Source: JBOGIG01 sp050742455 (lineage in GTDB: Bacteria > Actinomycetota > Acidimicrobiia > Acidimicrobiales > JBOGIG01). From it: a stretch of DNA of 23,628 nt. The notes beneath the pieces were generated by a model. That model ran no database searches. It was given only the letters and a program-made list of their open reading frames with translations, and was not told the DNA's origin. Below, piece by piece: positions 15,080 through 22,006 of this stretch (positions within the stretch are counted from its first letter, which is position 1; each line of letters begins with the position of its first letter). The stretch covers positions 1 through 23,628 of the forward strand of contig JBOGIG010000155.1 of assembly GCA_050742455.1 (NCBI GenBank). The letters run 5' to 3'. A program made the position numbers and the translations under genes.

Positions 15080-16081
15080 GTGAATCACCGACGCCTTATT
15101 TCCAACGCCGGCAAGGCCCTGATCGACGAGAGACGGCGCCTGACCCAAGGCGAACTGGCCCAGCTGGCCCAACTCCCGGCCGAGGCCGTCCCCTCGCTCG
15201 CCAACCTGGCCCACGAGGTGAGGCTGGCCTGGTGCGGTCCCGTGGTCGAGGTGGAAGGAATCCTGTCGGCCAAGACCGGGGGTTGCCCCGAGGATTGCCA
15301 CTTTTGCAGCCAGTCGGCCCTCTTCGATTCCCCGGTCAAGGCCACCCCACTGCTGGACATGGAATCCCTGCTGGCCGCCGCGGCCGAAACGGCGGCGCTC
15401 GGCGCTTCGGAGTTCTGCATCGTCCTGGCCGTGCGCGGACCGGACCAACGGATCATGGACAAGCTGGTCGCCGCCGTGCCCGCCCTTCAAGCCTCCACCG
15501 GGCTGAACATCGCCGTCAGCGCCGGGATCCTCGATTCCGATCAGGCCCGGCGTCTGGCCGAAGCCGGGGTGCACCGCTACAACCACAATCTGGAGACGTC
15601 CCGATCGTTCTTTCCCCAGGTGGTAACCACGCACCGGTGGGAGGAGCGATTCGAGACCTGTCAACTGGTGAAGGCCAACGGTATGGAACTGTGTTGCGGA
15701 GCGCTTTTGGGCATGGGCGAGACCGACGCCCAGCGCTTGGAGCTGCTGGACGAGCTGGCCCAGGTCGGACCCGAGGAAGTGCCCATCAACTTCTTGAATC
15801 CTCGACCAGGAACCCCTCTCGGCGTCCAGGCCCTCGTCCCTGCCCTGGACGCCATCCGTTGGATTGCCCTGTTCCGGCTCGCTCTGCCCGATGTGATCCT
15901 TCGCTTTGCCGGAGGTCGGGAGGTCACCTTGCGCGACCTGCAGGCCCTGGGGCTGACGGCGGGGATAAACGCCCTAATCGTGGGAAACTACCTGACCACG
16001 CTGGGAAGGTCGCCCAGCGAAGACCTTGACATGCTGGCCGACCTGGCCATGCCCGTGGGGTCGCTGTCCAAGGTGCTTTGA
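15080..16081 (+). CDS. bioB: Biotin synthase
   Basis: 333 residues from GTG 15080. It is a radical SAM enzyme that inserts sulfur into dethiobiotin in the last step of biotin synthesis. The [4Fe-4S]/SAM motif is GGCPEDCHFCSQS (C69, C73, C76). Other BioB hallmarks follow: EFCIVLAVRGP and ELCCGALLGMGET, which supply Cys ligands of the second, sacrificial cluster, plus YNHNLETSRSFFPQV, the INFLNPRPGTPL block, LRFAGGREV and IVGNYLTTLGR. The length is normal for the family. The frame extends upstream to 14519, but that part is antisense to clpP. The GTG has no clear Shine-Dalgarno and is 6 nt after a TATCTT hexamer. The next gene overlaps its stop. No bioA, bioF or bioD is in the window. Confidence 0.96.
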   Translation: MNHRRLISNAGKALIDERRRLTQGELAQLAQLPAEAVPSLANLAHEVRLAWCGPVVEVEGILSAKTGGCPEDCHFCSQSALFDSPVKATPLLDMESLLAAAAETAALGASEFCIVLAVRGPDQRIMDKLVAAVPALQASTGLNIAVSAGILDSDQARRLAEAGVHRYNHNLETSRSFFPQVVTTHRWEERFETCQLVKANGMELCCGALLGMGETDAQRLELLDELAQVGPEEVPINFLNPRPGTPLGVQALVPALDAIRWIALFRLALPDVILRFAGGREVTLRDLQALGLTAGINALIVGNYLTTLGRSPSEDLDMLADLAMPVGSLSKVL

Positions 16082-16260
16082 CAAGCGGGGAGTTCTGCAC
16101 GGGCTGCGGAGCCGAGACTGCCACCTGTGATGGCTCGTGTCGGCGCCCCCTCGATCCTCCCCGGTACTGTCGGTCCTGCGGGAAACGGATGGCGGTGCAG
16201 GTAACCCCAACCGGGTGGACGGCTCGCTGTAGTGCTCACGGCGTGAGCAGCTCACCGTGA
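16078..16260 (+). CDS. bsaP: Biotin synthase auxiliary protein BsaP-like, small Cys-rich
   Basis: 60 residues. TTG 16078 overlaps the bioB TGA, and AAGGTG lies just upstream. The product has an FCTGCG pair, TCDGSC, then PPRYCRSCGKRM, VQVTPTGWTARCSAHG. Size, place directly after bioB, and the C-terminal 'PPRYC..CG..M.VQVTPTGW.ARCS.HG' pattern match, from memory, the actinobacterial small protein described as needed for biotin synthase function (BsaP; mycobacterial relatives sit next to bioB). The cysteine pairs look like a zinc ribbon or Fe-S site. The role would be to support rebuilding of the BioB cluster or its electron supply. The symbol is from pattern recognition, not a search. Confidence 0.8.
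   Translation: MTSGEFCTGCGAETATCDGSCRRPLDPPRYCRSCGKRMAVQVTPTGWTARCSAHGVSSSP
16233..16255. terminator. Hairpin-forming repeat at the end of bsaP, between convergent genes
   Basis: TGCTCAC (16233-16239), loop GGC, GTGAGCA (16243-16249), followed at once by another GCTCAC (16250-16255). The middle arm can pair with either neighbour. It overlaps the last bsaP codons and lies about 40 bp before the convergent DoxX-Rieske stop. There is no T-tract. Confidence 0.4.
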
Positions 16261-16296
16261 TCGAGCCGATACCACCACCGGTGACCTGGTCGATTT

Positions 16297-17589
16297 CTAA
16301 ACAGCATAGAGCTGGCCATCGGAGCCTTCGGATATGGCGATCTTGGTGAGACCCGACTGGGCGGGTCCGGTTTCGACCGCTCCAGTAGTGCCGTTGAATT
16401 GCGATCCGTGACAGGGGCAGACGAACTGCCGGGAGGAATTGGAGTACTGCACCGGGCAACCGGCATGGGGGCACACGGCGTCAAACGCGAGGAACGTTCC
16501 GTTTCGAGGCTGGACGACCAGAGCCGGGTCGCCGGTGGCGGGATCGGTGAACGATGCCGCGCCCCCAACGGGCACGGTGCTCGCCGGACCCAAACGGGTC
16601 CCCGGCGGAGTGCTCTTGTTGGTGGATGCCGGGGGTGCAGAGGTCCCAGCCGAGGGCGGAGGCGGTGAAGGCGAATTGGAGCTGCCGGCGGCCAACGTTC
16701 GTGGAGCGCCAGACCGGGATCCCCCATTCACGAGCCGGCCGATCCCGGCGATGACGCCGCCGCCGACGAGGCCGGCGGCCCCCAACCCGGCGGCCACAAC
16801 AGCATTGGCCAGGAAGACCCGCCTCGGCATGTCCTCCGCGTCGGGTGGTCGCACCCGCTGTGATGCCCTGGCCAGAAAAGGGCAGGGCCCAGGCTGGCAG
16901 GCGTCGCCGTGGAGGGCAGCACAAGCCCCATTCGAATAGGCCCCGCAAACGGTTTGCACCTGCGAAAAGGCGATTGGTACGACGGTGTCGGCGGCGAGAC
17001 CGCCTTTTCTTCGTACTAAGTTGGACAGCACTGCATCGAAGGCCGGCGGTCCTGCCCCGGCTACGATCAGAGGTATCCAGGCAAAGACGAACACAATGTC
17101 TGAGCCGGTGTAATAGGGGTTCGAGTGGAAGCTCACGGTGAGGAAGAGCCCGAAGGAGATCAGTGCTCCGCCCAGGGCGGCCATCCGAGCCCATAGTCCC
17201 GCCAGGGTACCGAGGCCGACCGCCAGCTCGCCCAAGGCGATCACCAGCCCCAGTGGCACGGCCACGTGCCCAAGCGACACCAACAACGAATGGATCGGGC
17301 TGTGGCGCGCCGCGCCGGTCAGCTGGGTCTGGATCGAGGCGGGACTCGAAGCCTGGAAGAACGCCGGGTTGGCCAACTTCTGGAGGCCGGCGAAGCAAAA
17401 GGTGACGCCCAGAAAGGCTCGTAGGGGAAGCAACGCCCAACCCGAGAGATGGCGCGCCTTGGGTGGAGGGGCGAGCCACAGCCAGCCGGGATGAAGGTCT
17501 TGTCGCAGGGTTGGCGACGACCGGGGCGTCGAAGTACGGGGCGGATGGTGCCGCCGGGATCGGGCGGCTGATCGTCGAGACTGAGGCAC
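16297..17589 (-). CDS. DoxX-Rieske fusion membrane protein
   Basis: 430 residues. Residues about 50-190 are a four-helix DoxX-type domain (LPLRAFLGVTFCFAGLQKL, TVSFHSNPYYTGSD). A Cys-rich stretch follows (C215, C223, C231, C236), then MPRRVFLANAVVAAGLG (254-282), a twin-arginine-like signal and membrane segment. A Pro/Ser linker leads to a bc1-type Rieske domain at 335-430. C373-P-H375 and C391-P-C-H394 would bind a [2Fe-2S] cluster, and C378 with C393 would form the usual disulfide. The DoxX family includes thiosulfate:quinone oxidoreductase subunits, so an electron-transfer role at the membrane is likely, but the donor is unknown. The start GTG 17589 has no good ribosome site and may lie further in. 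It is divergent from a cytochrome-like gene. Confidence 0.85.
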   Translation of the reverse strand: MPQSRRSAARSRRHHPPRTSTPRSSPTLRQDLHPGWLWLAPPPKARHLSGWALLPLRAFLGVTFCFAGLQKLANPAFFQASSPASIQTQLTGAARHSPIHSLLVSLGHVAVPLGLVIALGELAVGLGTLAGLWARMAALGGALISFGLFLTVSFHSNPYYTGSDIVFVFAWIPLIVAGAGPPAFDAVLSNLVRRKGGLAADTVVPIAFSQVQTVCGAYSNGACAALHGDACQPGPCPFLARASQRVRPPDAEDMPRRVFLANAVVAAGLGAAGLVGGGVIAGIGRLVNGGSRSGAPRTLAAGSSNSPSPPPPSAGTSAPPASTNKSTPPGTRLGPASTVPVGGAASFTDPATGDPALVVQPRNGTFLAFDAVCPHAGCPVQYSNSSRQFVCPCHGSQFNGTTGAVETGPAQSGLTKIAISEGSDGQLYAV

Positions 17590-17658
17590 CTCACAATTCT
17601 TATGCCGGCATGCTTACGAAACGATGAACGGCTGCTGGAACATAGCTGAGACGACTTC
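17590..17658. promoter_or_regulatory. Divergent promoter region with palindrome ATGCCGGCAT
   Basis: The 69-bp gap between the DoxX-Rieske and cytochrome-like starts contains the perfect 10-bp palindrome ATGCCGGCAT at 17602-17611, close to the DoxX-Rieske start. It is a candidate operator. No standard -35/-10 pair stands out. Confidence 0.3.
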
Positions 17659-18375
17659 ATGTTCTCGTCAGGGGGACGCCCCCATGATGGCCCGATGGTC
17701 AACAAGTCGAACTCCGAGAGGGCTTGGCCACCGAGTGCATGGCTAACCAGCCCAGGTCGGACACTTCCCGGCCACGATGCCGGCCACGATCCCGGGGTCG
17801 AGGCCAACGCCCGTCTCACGGCTTCGGCATCGGTGGTGCTATTGCTTCTGCTCGCCATCGAAGGAGCCACGTTGCTCTCGGTGCGCTCGCTGCTGGCCGA
17901 GCACGTCTTCATTGGTGCGATATTGGTACCCCCAGTGGCGGTGAAGATCACAGCCACGGCGTACCGTTTTGCCCGCTACTACCGCGGCGATCCGGCCTAC
18001 CGGCGCAAAGGACCGCCGCCTTGGCTCCTTCGCTTGCTGGGGCCGGCCGCGGTGGTACTCACGTTGGTCCTATTCGCCAGCGGCGTCGCGTTGATGTTTG
18101 CCGGAGCGAGCTGGCATGTCGGGCTGCTGTTCATCCACAAGGCGAGCTTCGTCGCCTGGTTCGGCGTCATGACCCTCCATGTTCTCGGCCATCTCCGAGA
18201 CTCGCTCGTTCTGGGCCTTCCCGACTGGGGGAGGCGGAAACGCCGGGTCGCGGGCACCAACTTCCGCCGAAGTGTCCTTGTCGGCTCCTTGGTATTGGGA
18301 TCGCTCGGCGGTGCGCTTCTGCTCGGCCGCGTCGGCCCCTACGTCGGCGCGTTTGGGTCGCGCCTGGGTCACTGA
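17659..18375 (+). CDS. Cytochrome b561/DUF4405-like integral membrane protein
   Basis: 238 residues. After a hydrophilic head of about 50 residues there are about five hydrophobic spans. Histidines sit inside spans in EHVFIGAILVPPVAVKITA and FIHKASFVAWFGVMTLHVLGHLRDS, the pattern of bis-heme b561-like or DUF4405 membrane cytochromes. A role in membrane electron transfer, perhaps with the divergent Rieske protein, is inferred from context. ATG 17659 is the first start; ATG 17695 is an alternative, and neither has a strong ribosome site. The last 306 bp are overlapped on the other strand by the histidine kinase frame. Its C-terminal span (VGSLVLGSLGGALLLG) looks like real protein, so this strand is credible in the overlap. 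Family assignment is tentative. Confidence 0.65.
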   Translation: MFSSGGRPHDGPMVNKSNSERAWPPSAWLTSPGRTLPGHDAGHDPGVEANARLTASASVVLLLLLAIEGATLLSVRSLLAEHVFIGAILVPPVAVKITATAYRFARYYRGDPAYRRKGPPPWLLRLLGPAAVVLTLVLFASGVALMFAGASWHVGLLFIHKASFVAWFGVMTLHVLGHLRDSLVLGLPDWGRRKRRVAGTNFRRSVLVGSLVLGSLGGALLLGRVGPYVGAFGSRLGH

Positions 18376-19611
18376 GGGCCAGATGCTTCTGGAGTGTACG
18401 CGGGGCCACGAGATCTCCATGCGGGCACCCCCCGCCGGGGCGGCGCCGATATTCCAGCGGCCCTCGGTGGAGCGAACGACGGCATCGGCGATCGCCAACC
18501 CCAACCCCGCCCCGCCCGGTTCAACCGAGGCGCGATGGAAGCGATCGAATAGCCGATCATGCTCCTTCTCGGGGATGCCCGGACCGTCGTCTTCGACCAC
18601 CAGACATCCTCGGGCTTCTTCGCAAAGTACGGTCACCGATACGGTGCCACCAGCAGGTGAATAGCGCAGGGCATTGTCCACCAGCACCCCCAAAAGGCGG
18701 TCAATCCACTCTGGAGGCACCTTGACCATGGCCGCCCCACAACCATGATCGCGCGCCTCCAAGGCTACGGCATACCCGGCAGCCACCGGCCCGAAGCGCT
18801 CCACACAGGCGGCGGCGGCCAAACCCAGATCGACTGGTTCGTTGACGGGTGGGGGTGGTTTGGAGTCGAATCGGGCCAACCACAACAAGTCTTCGACGAT
18901 CCGGCGCAGCCTCTTGCTCTCGCCAGCGACTCGCTCCAACGCCAAGCGGCAGTAGGCGGCGTCACGGCTCGTGCTCAGGGCCAGGCTCACCTCCGCCTCA
19001 ATCACGCTCAACGGCGTTCGAAGCTCATGCGAGGCATCAGCGGCGAACTCGAGCTGGCGCTTCCTCGTCTGCTCAATCGGGGCGGCGGCCTTGATTCCGA
19101 TGATCAAGGACAGCAAGAAAGTCACAGCCGCGATCAACGGCGCTGTCAAGGCCTCGGCGATCAACAGCACCGAACGCACATGGTTGACCCCAGCCAAGCT
19201 TTGGCCTGCCACGAGATGACCACCTGTGGGGAGAACCCTTGCTTCGAGGCGGAACTGTCCCCCGCCGAAAGAGGCGGTAGTCGGCCCTACCGACCAGCTC
19301 CCCCCGGGTAGCGCCGGACCGCTTGAACTGAGAAGCGTGGCGTTACCCGACTGATCCACGGTCCAAAGGATTAGCGGCGGATCGTCCAAATCGCTGTGGC
19401 CTTCCAGGTGTCGCCCACTTCCCTGGGGCGAGGAGGCGGTCACGGCGCGTGCCAGCGTAGCTGCGAGGCGTTGGTCCACCCGGTTGGTCAGCCGGGCAGC
19501 GATGACTACGTCAAGGACACCTGCGAACAGGACGTACAGTCCGATCAACAAAACGGTGGTTACTGCCGCCACCCTTGCAGGATGGGCGACGGTGGGTCGT
19601 CGGATATTCAT
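18070..19611 (-). CDS. Sensor histidine kinase with antisense-overlapping C-terminal tail
   Basis: 513 residues from ATG 19611, overlapping the regulator stop by 4 bp (ATGA). Two membrane spans (about 15-40 and 147-172) flank an extracytoplasmic sensor of about 105 residues. HisKA has FAADASHELRTPL with phospho-acceptor H195, right after the second span, with no full HAMP visible. HATPase_c has the N-box DNALRYSP (N313), DDGPGIP, RLFDRFHR and GGAGLGLAI. The kinase fold ends near ARMEISWPR (about 404). The frame then continues for about 109 residues of charged, low-complexity sequence to TAG 18070, nearly all antisense to the cytochrome-like gene. A neighbouring frame would stop at 18369, so a frameshift or stop loss near 18370-18410 is possible and the true end is uncertain. 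Confidence 0.85.
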   Translation of the reverse strand: MNIRRPTVAHPARVAAVTTVLLIGLYVLFAGVLDVVIAARLTNRVDQRLAATLARAVTASSPQGSGRHLEGHSDLDDPPLILWTVDQSGNATLLSSSGPALPGGSWSVGPTTASFGGGQFRLEARVLPTGGHLVAGQSLAGVNHVRSVLLIAEALTAPLIAAVTFLLSLIIGIKAAAPIEQTRKRQLEFAADASHELRTPLSVIEAEVSLALSTSRDAAYCRLALERVAGESKRLRRIVEDLLWLARFDSKPPPPVNEPVDLGLAAAACVERFGPVAAGYAVALEARDHGCGAAMVKVPPEWIDRLLGVLVDNALRYSPAGGTVSVTVLCEEARGCLVVEDDGPGIPEKEHDRLFDRFHRASVEPGGAGLGLAIADAVVRSTEGRWNIGAAPAGGARMEISWPRVHSRSIWPSVTQARPKRADVGADAAEQKRTAERSQYQGADKDTSAEVGARDPAFPPPPVGKAQNERVSEMAENMEGHDAEPGDEARLVDEQQPDMPARSGKHQRDAAGE

Positions 19612-20276
19612 GAAGGTTGGATCCGGTAGCCGACACCCCGCACGGTCTCGAGGCTCGTGTCAGTGCCTTCGAGCTTGGCCCGCAGGCGCGCCATGTGGAC
19701 ATCAATGGTGTTCGAGCCCAAAGCCGCTGCCTCCTCATTCCAGACCGCTACGGCAATGGCCGCTCGGCGCACCACCTGGGGGGTCTTGCGCATGAGTAGC
19801 TCCAAGATGGCGAATTCAGTGGGAGTCAGCGTCAGGAGGCTCCCGCCCGCACGAGCTCGCATGGCTGCGGGGTCCAATTCAAGGACCCCGCAGCGAAGGA
19901 TGGGGGCCATGGCGTCGGCAGGCCGGCGCAGTAGCGCCCTCAGGCGCGCCAGAAGTTCGGTGAACTCGAACGGCTTGACAAGGTAGTCGTCGGCGCCACT
20001 GTCAAGGCCGGTCACCCGGTCGTTGGTGGCGTCACGGGCGGTGAGCATCAACATCGGGGTAGTCAGACCACGTCGACGGGCTGTTTGGACGACCTCGAGG
20101 CCGGACGTCTTGGGCATCCGCCAATCAATCACCGCCGCTGAGTACGGGTAGGTACGCAGATGCAAGAGCGCCGAGTCACCGTCGGCGACGGCATCCACCG
20201 CGTAGCCCCTCTCCTGAAGCCCCCGCACGAGAACCGAGCGGAGACCAGGGTCATCTTCGGCGACCAAGATTCGCAC
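19608..20276 (-). CDS. OmpR-family response regulator
   Basis: 222 residues from GTG 20276 with AGAAGGTGGGA upstream. The receiver domain has the acidic pair EDD (7-9), the phospho-Asp D51 in VIDWRMPKTSG, a T in LTARD, and K in LVKPFE. The C-terminal winged helix (about 125-222) has LTLTPTEFAILELLMR, NTIDVHMARLRAKLE and VRGVGYRI. It is a DNA-binding transcription factor paired with the overlapping histidine kinase. Its 5' end faces the small secreted protein gene across a 229-bp region with OmpR-like direct repeats, so that gene is a natural target, by inference. Confidence 0.94.
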   Translation of the reverse strand: MRILVAEDDPGLRSVLVRGLQERGYAVDAVADGDSALLHLRTYPYSAAVIDWRMPKTSGLEVVQTARRRGLTTPMLMLTARDATNDRVTGLDSGADDYLVKPFEFTELLARLRALLRRPADAMAPILRCGVLELDPAAMRARAGGSLLTLTPTEFAILELLMRKTPQVVRRAAIAVAVWNEEAAALGSNTIDVHMARLRAKLEGTDTSLETVRGVGYRIQPS

Positions 20277-20410
20277 ATCCCACCTTCTAGTCCGTGAAAC
20301 CTGACGCTACCGTTACAGGCGTCCCCGGACGCCATCACGTCACCATCTCAGGCTGGTGCGGGTCGACTGGCGCAACAAGGCCGTGGAAGAGCGGGAACAG
20401 ATGGGCAAGC

Positions 20411-20426
20411 CTGAGGCCGGCCTCAG
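20411..20426. promoter_or_regulatory. Perfect 16-bp palindrome upstream of the secreted-protein gene
   Basis: CTGAGGCCGGCCTCAG is a perfect palindrome between the response regulator start and the secreted-protein promoter. It may be an operator for either divergent gene. No known factor is assigned. Confidence 0.35.
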
Positions 20427-20428
20427 CG

Positions 20429-20464
20429 CTTCAGGGGGACTTCAGGACCAGGTCTTCATACTGT
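20429..20464 (+). promoter_or_regulatory. Candidate activator-dependent promoter with 11-bp-spaced direct repeats
   Basis: CTTCAGG occurs at 20429-20435 and again at 20440-20446, an 11-bp period typical of OmpR/PhoB-type regulators. A -10-like TACTGT is at 20459-20464. The -35 position has no consensus and is overlapped by the second repeat, as in class II activated promoters. The adjacent response regulator is the obvious candidate binder. Confidence 0.45.
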
Positions 20465-20466
20465 AA

Positions 20467-20493
20467 TTAACCGAGGGATCGGCCTTCGGTTAA
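20467..20493 (+). promoter_or_regulatory. Inverted repeat just before the ribosome site
   Basis: TTAACCGA (20467-20474) and TCGGTTAA (20486-20493) are perfect 8-bp inverted arms around an 11-nt loop. The right arm abuts AGGAG (20494-20498). It could be a repressor operator or a 5'-UTR hairpin that affects translation or mRNA stability. Confidence 0.45.
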
Positions 20494-20505
20494 AGGAGCA
20501 AAGTG

Positions 20506-20805
20506 ATGAATCTGACCAAGTCCATTAGCCAAAGCACCAACAAGTTGAAGTTCAAAGCCGGCATCGGCCTGGCCGCCCTGCTCGCCACTGGAGGCCTGGG
20601 CATCGGGTTGGCGGCAACTGCTCACGCATCGCCCTCCCATCCGGCGGTCGCCGTTACCCAGCCCGCCAACGAGGCAACCACGCCCGGCGTGGCCGATGCC
20701 CCTGGTGGCCCTGATGTCCAGTCCGGCCTTCAGCAGGGTCCCAATGTTCAGTCCGGCAGCCAGACGGCGCCTGACACCGCTGCACCCGGTAGTGCCGCGG
20801 CCTGA
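20506..20805 (+). CDS. Small secreted protein of unknown function
   Basis: 99 residues. ATG 20506 is 7 nt after AGGAG; the in-frame GTG 20503 is too close. The N-terminus has Lys residues (KLKFKAG), then a hydrophobic core and an AHAS cleavage site near residue 36, so a Sec signal peptide is clear. The mature part is about 60 residues, Pro/Ala/Gly/Gln-rich, with a GPDVQSGLQQGPNVQSGS double repeat and no cysteine or aromatic residue. I do not recognise the family. It is probably disordered, extracytoplasmic and abundant, judging by the strong ribosome site and a strong hairpin after the gene. Confidence 0.8.
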   Translation: MNLTKSISQSTNKLKFKAGIGLAALLATGGLGIGLAATAHASPSHPAVAVTQPANEATTPGVADAPGGPDVQSGLQQGPNVQSGSQTAPDTAAPGSAAA

Positions 20806-20843
20806 GTCGCACCTGCTCTTCTGAACATATTCTGCCCAGCGAC

Positions 20844-20874
20844 ATATGCCGGCACCGTCATGGTGCCGGCATAT
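20844..20874 (+). terminator. Strong hairpin terminator after the small secreted protein
   Basis: ATATGCCGGCACC, loop GTCAT, GGTGCCGGCATAT is a perfect 13-bp stem about 38 bp after the stop. There is no T-tract, which is common for actinobacterial terminators. Confidence 0.75.
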
Positions 20875-20914
20875 TCGCGCCTATGACCTGACTCTCAGGC
20901 TTATCACAGGCGAG

Positions 20915-20965
20915 ATGGTTCACCATGCCATTGCCAATCAGAATCCAGCCCCGATCCGTATCGGG
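20915..20965. promoter_or_regulatory. Two short inverted repeats upstream of the DUF2156 gene
   Basis: ATGGT-TC-ACCAT (20915-20926) and CCCGAT-CCGT-ATCGGG (20950-20965) lie in the 202-bp gap before the DUF2156 gene. The second is followed by TTTC and may be a weak terminator or a leader hairpin. No clear promoter hexamers are seen. Confidence 0.25.
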
Positions 20966-21007
20966 TTTCAAGGCCAAACGCGGCCACTAAGAAAGGAAAT
21001 AGTCCGC

Positions 21008-22006
21008 ATGACGTCCCTGGCGATTCCCGTTCCGACGCTCGTCCCCCTCCGCTGGCCGGTTGGGGTCCGCCAGCCCGAGGCCGGGCCGGCCAGCGTCGGT
21101 GAGCTGGTGGCCCGCTGGGGAACCGATTCGGTCAGCCCCTTCACCCTGGGCCCCGAGCGCCACGCGGTTCGCTTGCCGGGAGGAGGGGTTCTTGGCTACC
21201 ACGCCCTGGGGCGCTGGGCCGTTATGGCCGCCGGCCCCATCGCTCCCCCCGGGCGAACCGAGGAGACCCTGGACCAAGCGCTGGAAGTGCTGGGCCGGAG
21301 AAGCCTCAGGCCCCTTTTCGCCGCCGTTGGCGAACCCGGTCCCTACCTGGAAAGGGGTATGCATAGCTGGACTATCGCCGAGGACCCCGTGATCCATCTC
21401 GCTGATTTTGGACTGGGCGGCAGTCGCATGGCCGGTGTGCGCCACAGCGTCTCGGCTGCCCTGCGTTCTGGGCTGCGCATTACGTCCCTGACCGAGAAGT
21501 ACTTCTGCGGCGCCGCCGAGGTATCACGTCTGTGGCTCCAGAAAAAGCGCGGCGCCGAGATGGGGTTCACCCTCGGGCGCTTTATCCCTTCCGAGCTGGA
21601 GGGGGTGGACTGCCAGGTCGCTCTCGACGCGGAGGACCGGGTGGTTGCCTTCGTCACCTGGCGCTCATATGCCAACGGATCCGGAAGGGTGCTCGACCTG
21701 ATGAGGCGCTCAGCCCACGCCCCCAATCCCACCATGGACCTCCTCGTGGCCGACGGCCTCGGGCGATTTGCCCAGGCCGGTGTCGATGAGGCCAGCCTGG
21801 GATCGGTGCCCGTGGCCCACGGACGCCTGGGGGAGCGCTTCTACCCCACCAGGTCGCTACGCAGGTACAAGGACAAGTTCGCGCCGGAGTGGCAGCCCCG
21901 CTACCTGGTAACGCCGTCGCGCCCGTCCCTGCCGGGAGCCCTGGCGGCCCTGGGCCGAAGCTACTGCCCCGGCGGCCTGGCCCGGGCCATTCGCCGGAAT
22001 GACTGA
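21008..22006 (+). CDS. DUF2156 / MprF C-terminal-domain-like aminoacyl-phosphatidylglycerol synthase
   Basis: 332 residues. I choose ATG 21008, preceded by AAAGGAA. The frame stays open to 20846, inside a terminator hairpin, so the longer start is rejected. There is no membrane span. The sequence matches the soluble catalytic domain of MprF: HSVSAALRSGLRI, MGFTLGRF, FVTWRSYANGSGRVLDLMRRSAHAPN (about 215-240), LLVADGLGRFAQAGVDEASLG, and the C-terminal FYPTRSLRRYKDKFAPEWQPRYLV. In characterised family members this domain transfers Lys, Ala or Arg from tRNA to phosphatidylglycerol, changing surface charge and resistance to cationic peptides. The flippase part is absent. The 8-bp overlap with the next gene supports a joint function. 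The amino acid and lipid acceptor are not predictable. Confidence 0.82.
   Translation: MTSLAIPVPTLVPLRWPVGVRQPEAGPASVGELVARWGTDSVSPFTLGPERHAVRLPGGGVLGYHALGRWAVMAAGPIAPPGRTEETLDQALEVLGRRSLRPLFAAVGEPGPYLERGMHSWTIAEDPVIHLADFGLGGSRMAGVRHSVSAALRSGLRITSLTEKYFCGAAEVSRLWLQKKRGAEMGFTLGRFIPSELEGVDCQVALDAEDRVVAFVTWRSYANGSGRVLDLMRRSAHAPNPTMDLLVADGLGRFAQAGVDEASLGSVPVAHGRLGERFYPTRSLRRYKDKFAPEWQPRYLVTPSRPSLPGALAALGRSYCPGGLARAIRRND

Noticed and set aside
17319..17957. 212-aa minus-strand frame spanning the divergent gap
   Set aside because: It crosses both divergent starts and shows no domain; the DoxX-Rieske and cytochrome-like frames explain the region.
17724..18725. 333-aa plus-strand open frame across the cytochrome-like gene and kinase end
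   Set aside because: It is extremely Arg/Pro/Ser-rich, has no motif, and overlaps two better-supported genes.
20846..21007. Upstream extension of the DUF2156 frame
   Set aside because: Its start lies inside the terminator hairpin of the previous gene; ATG 21008 has an upstream AAAGGAA and the normal domain length.
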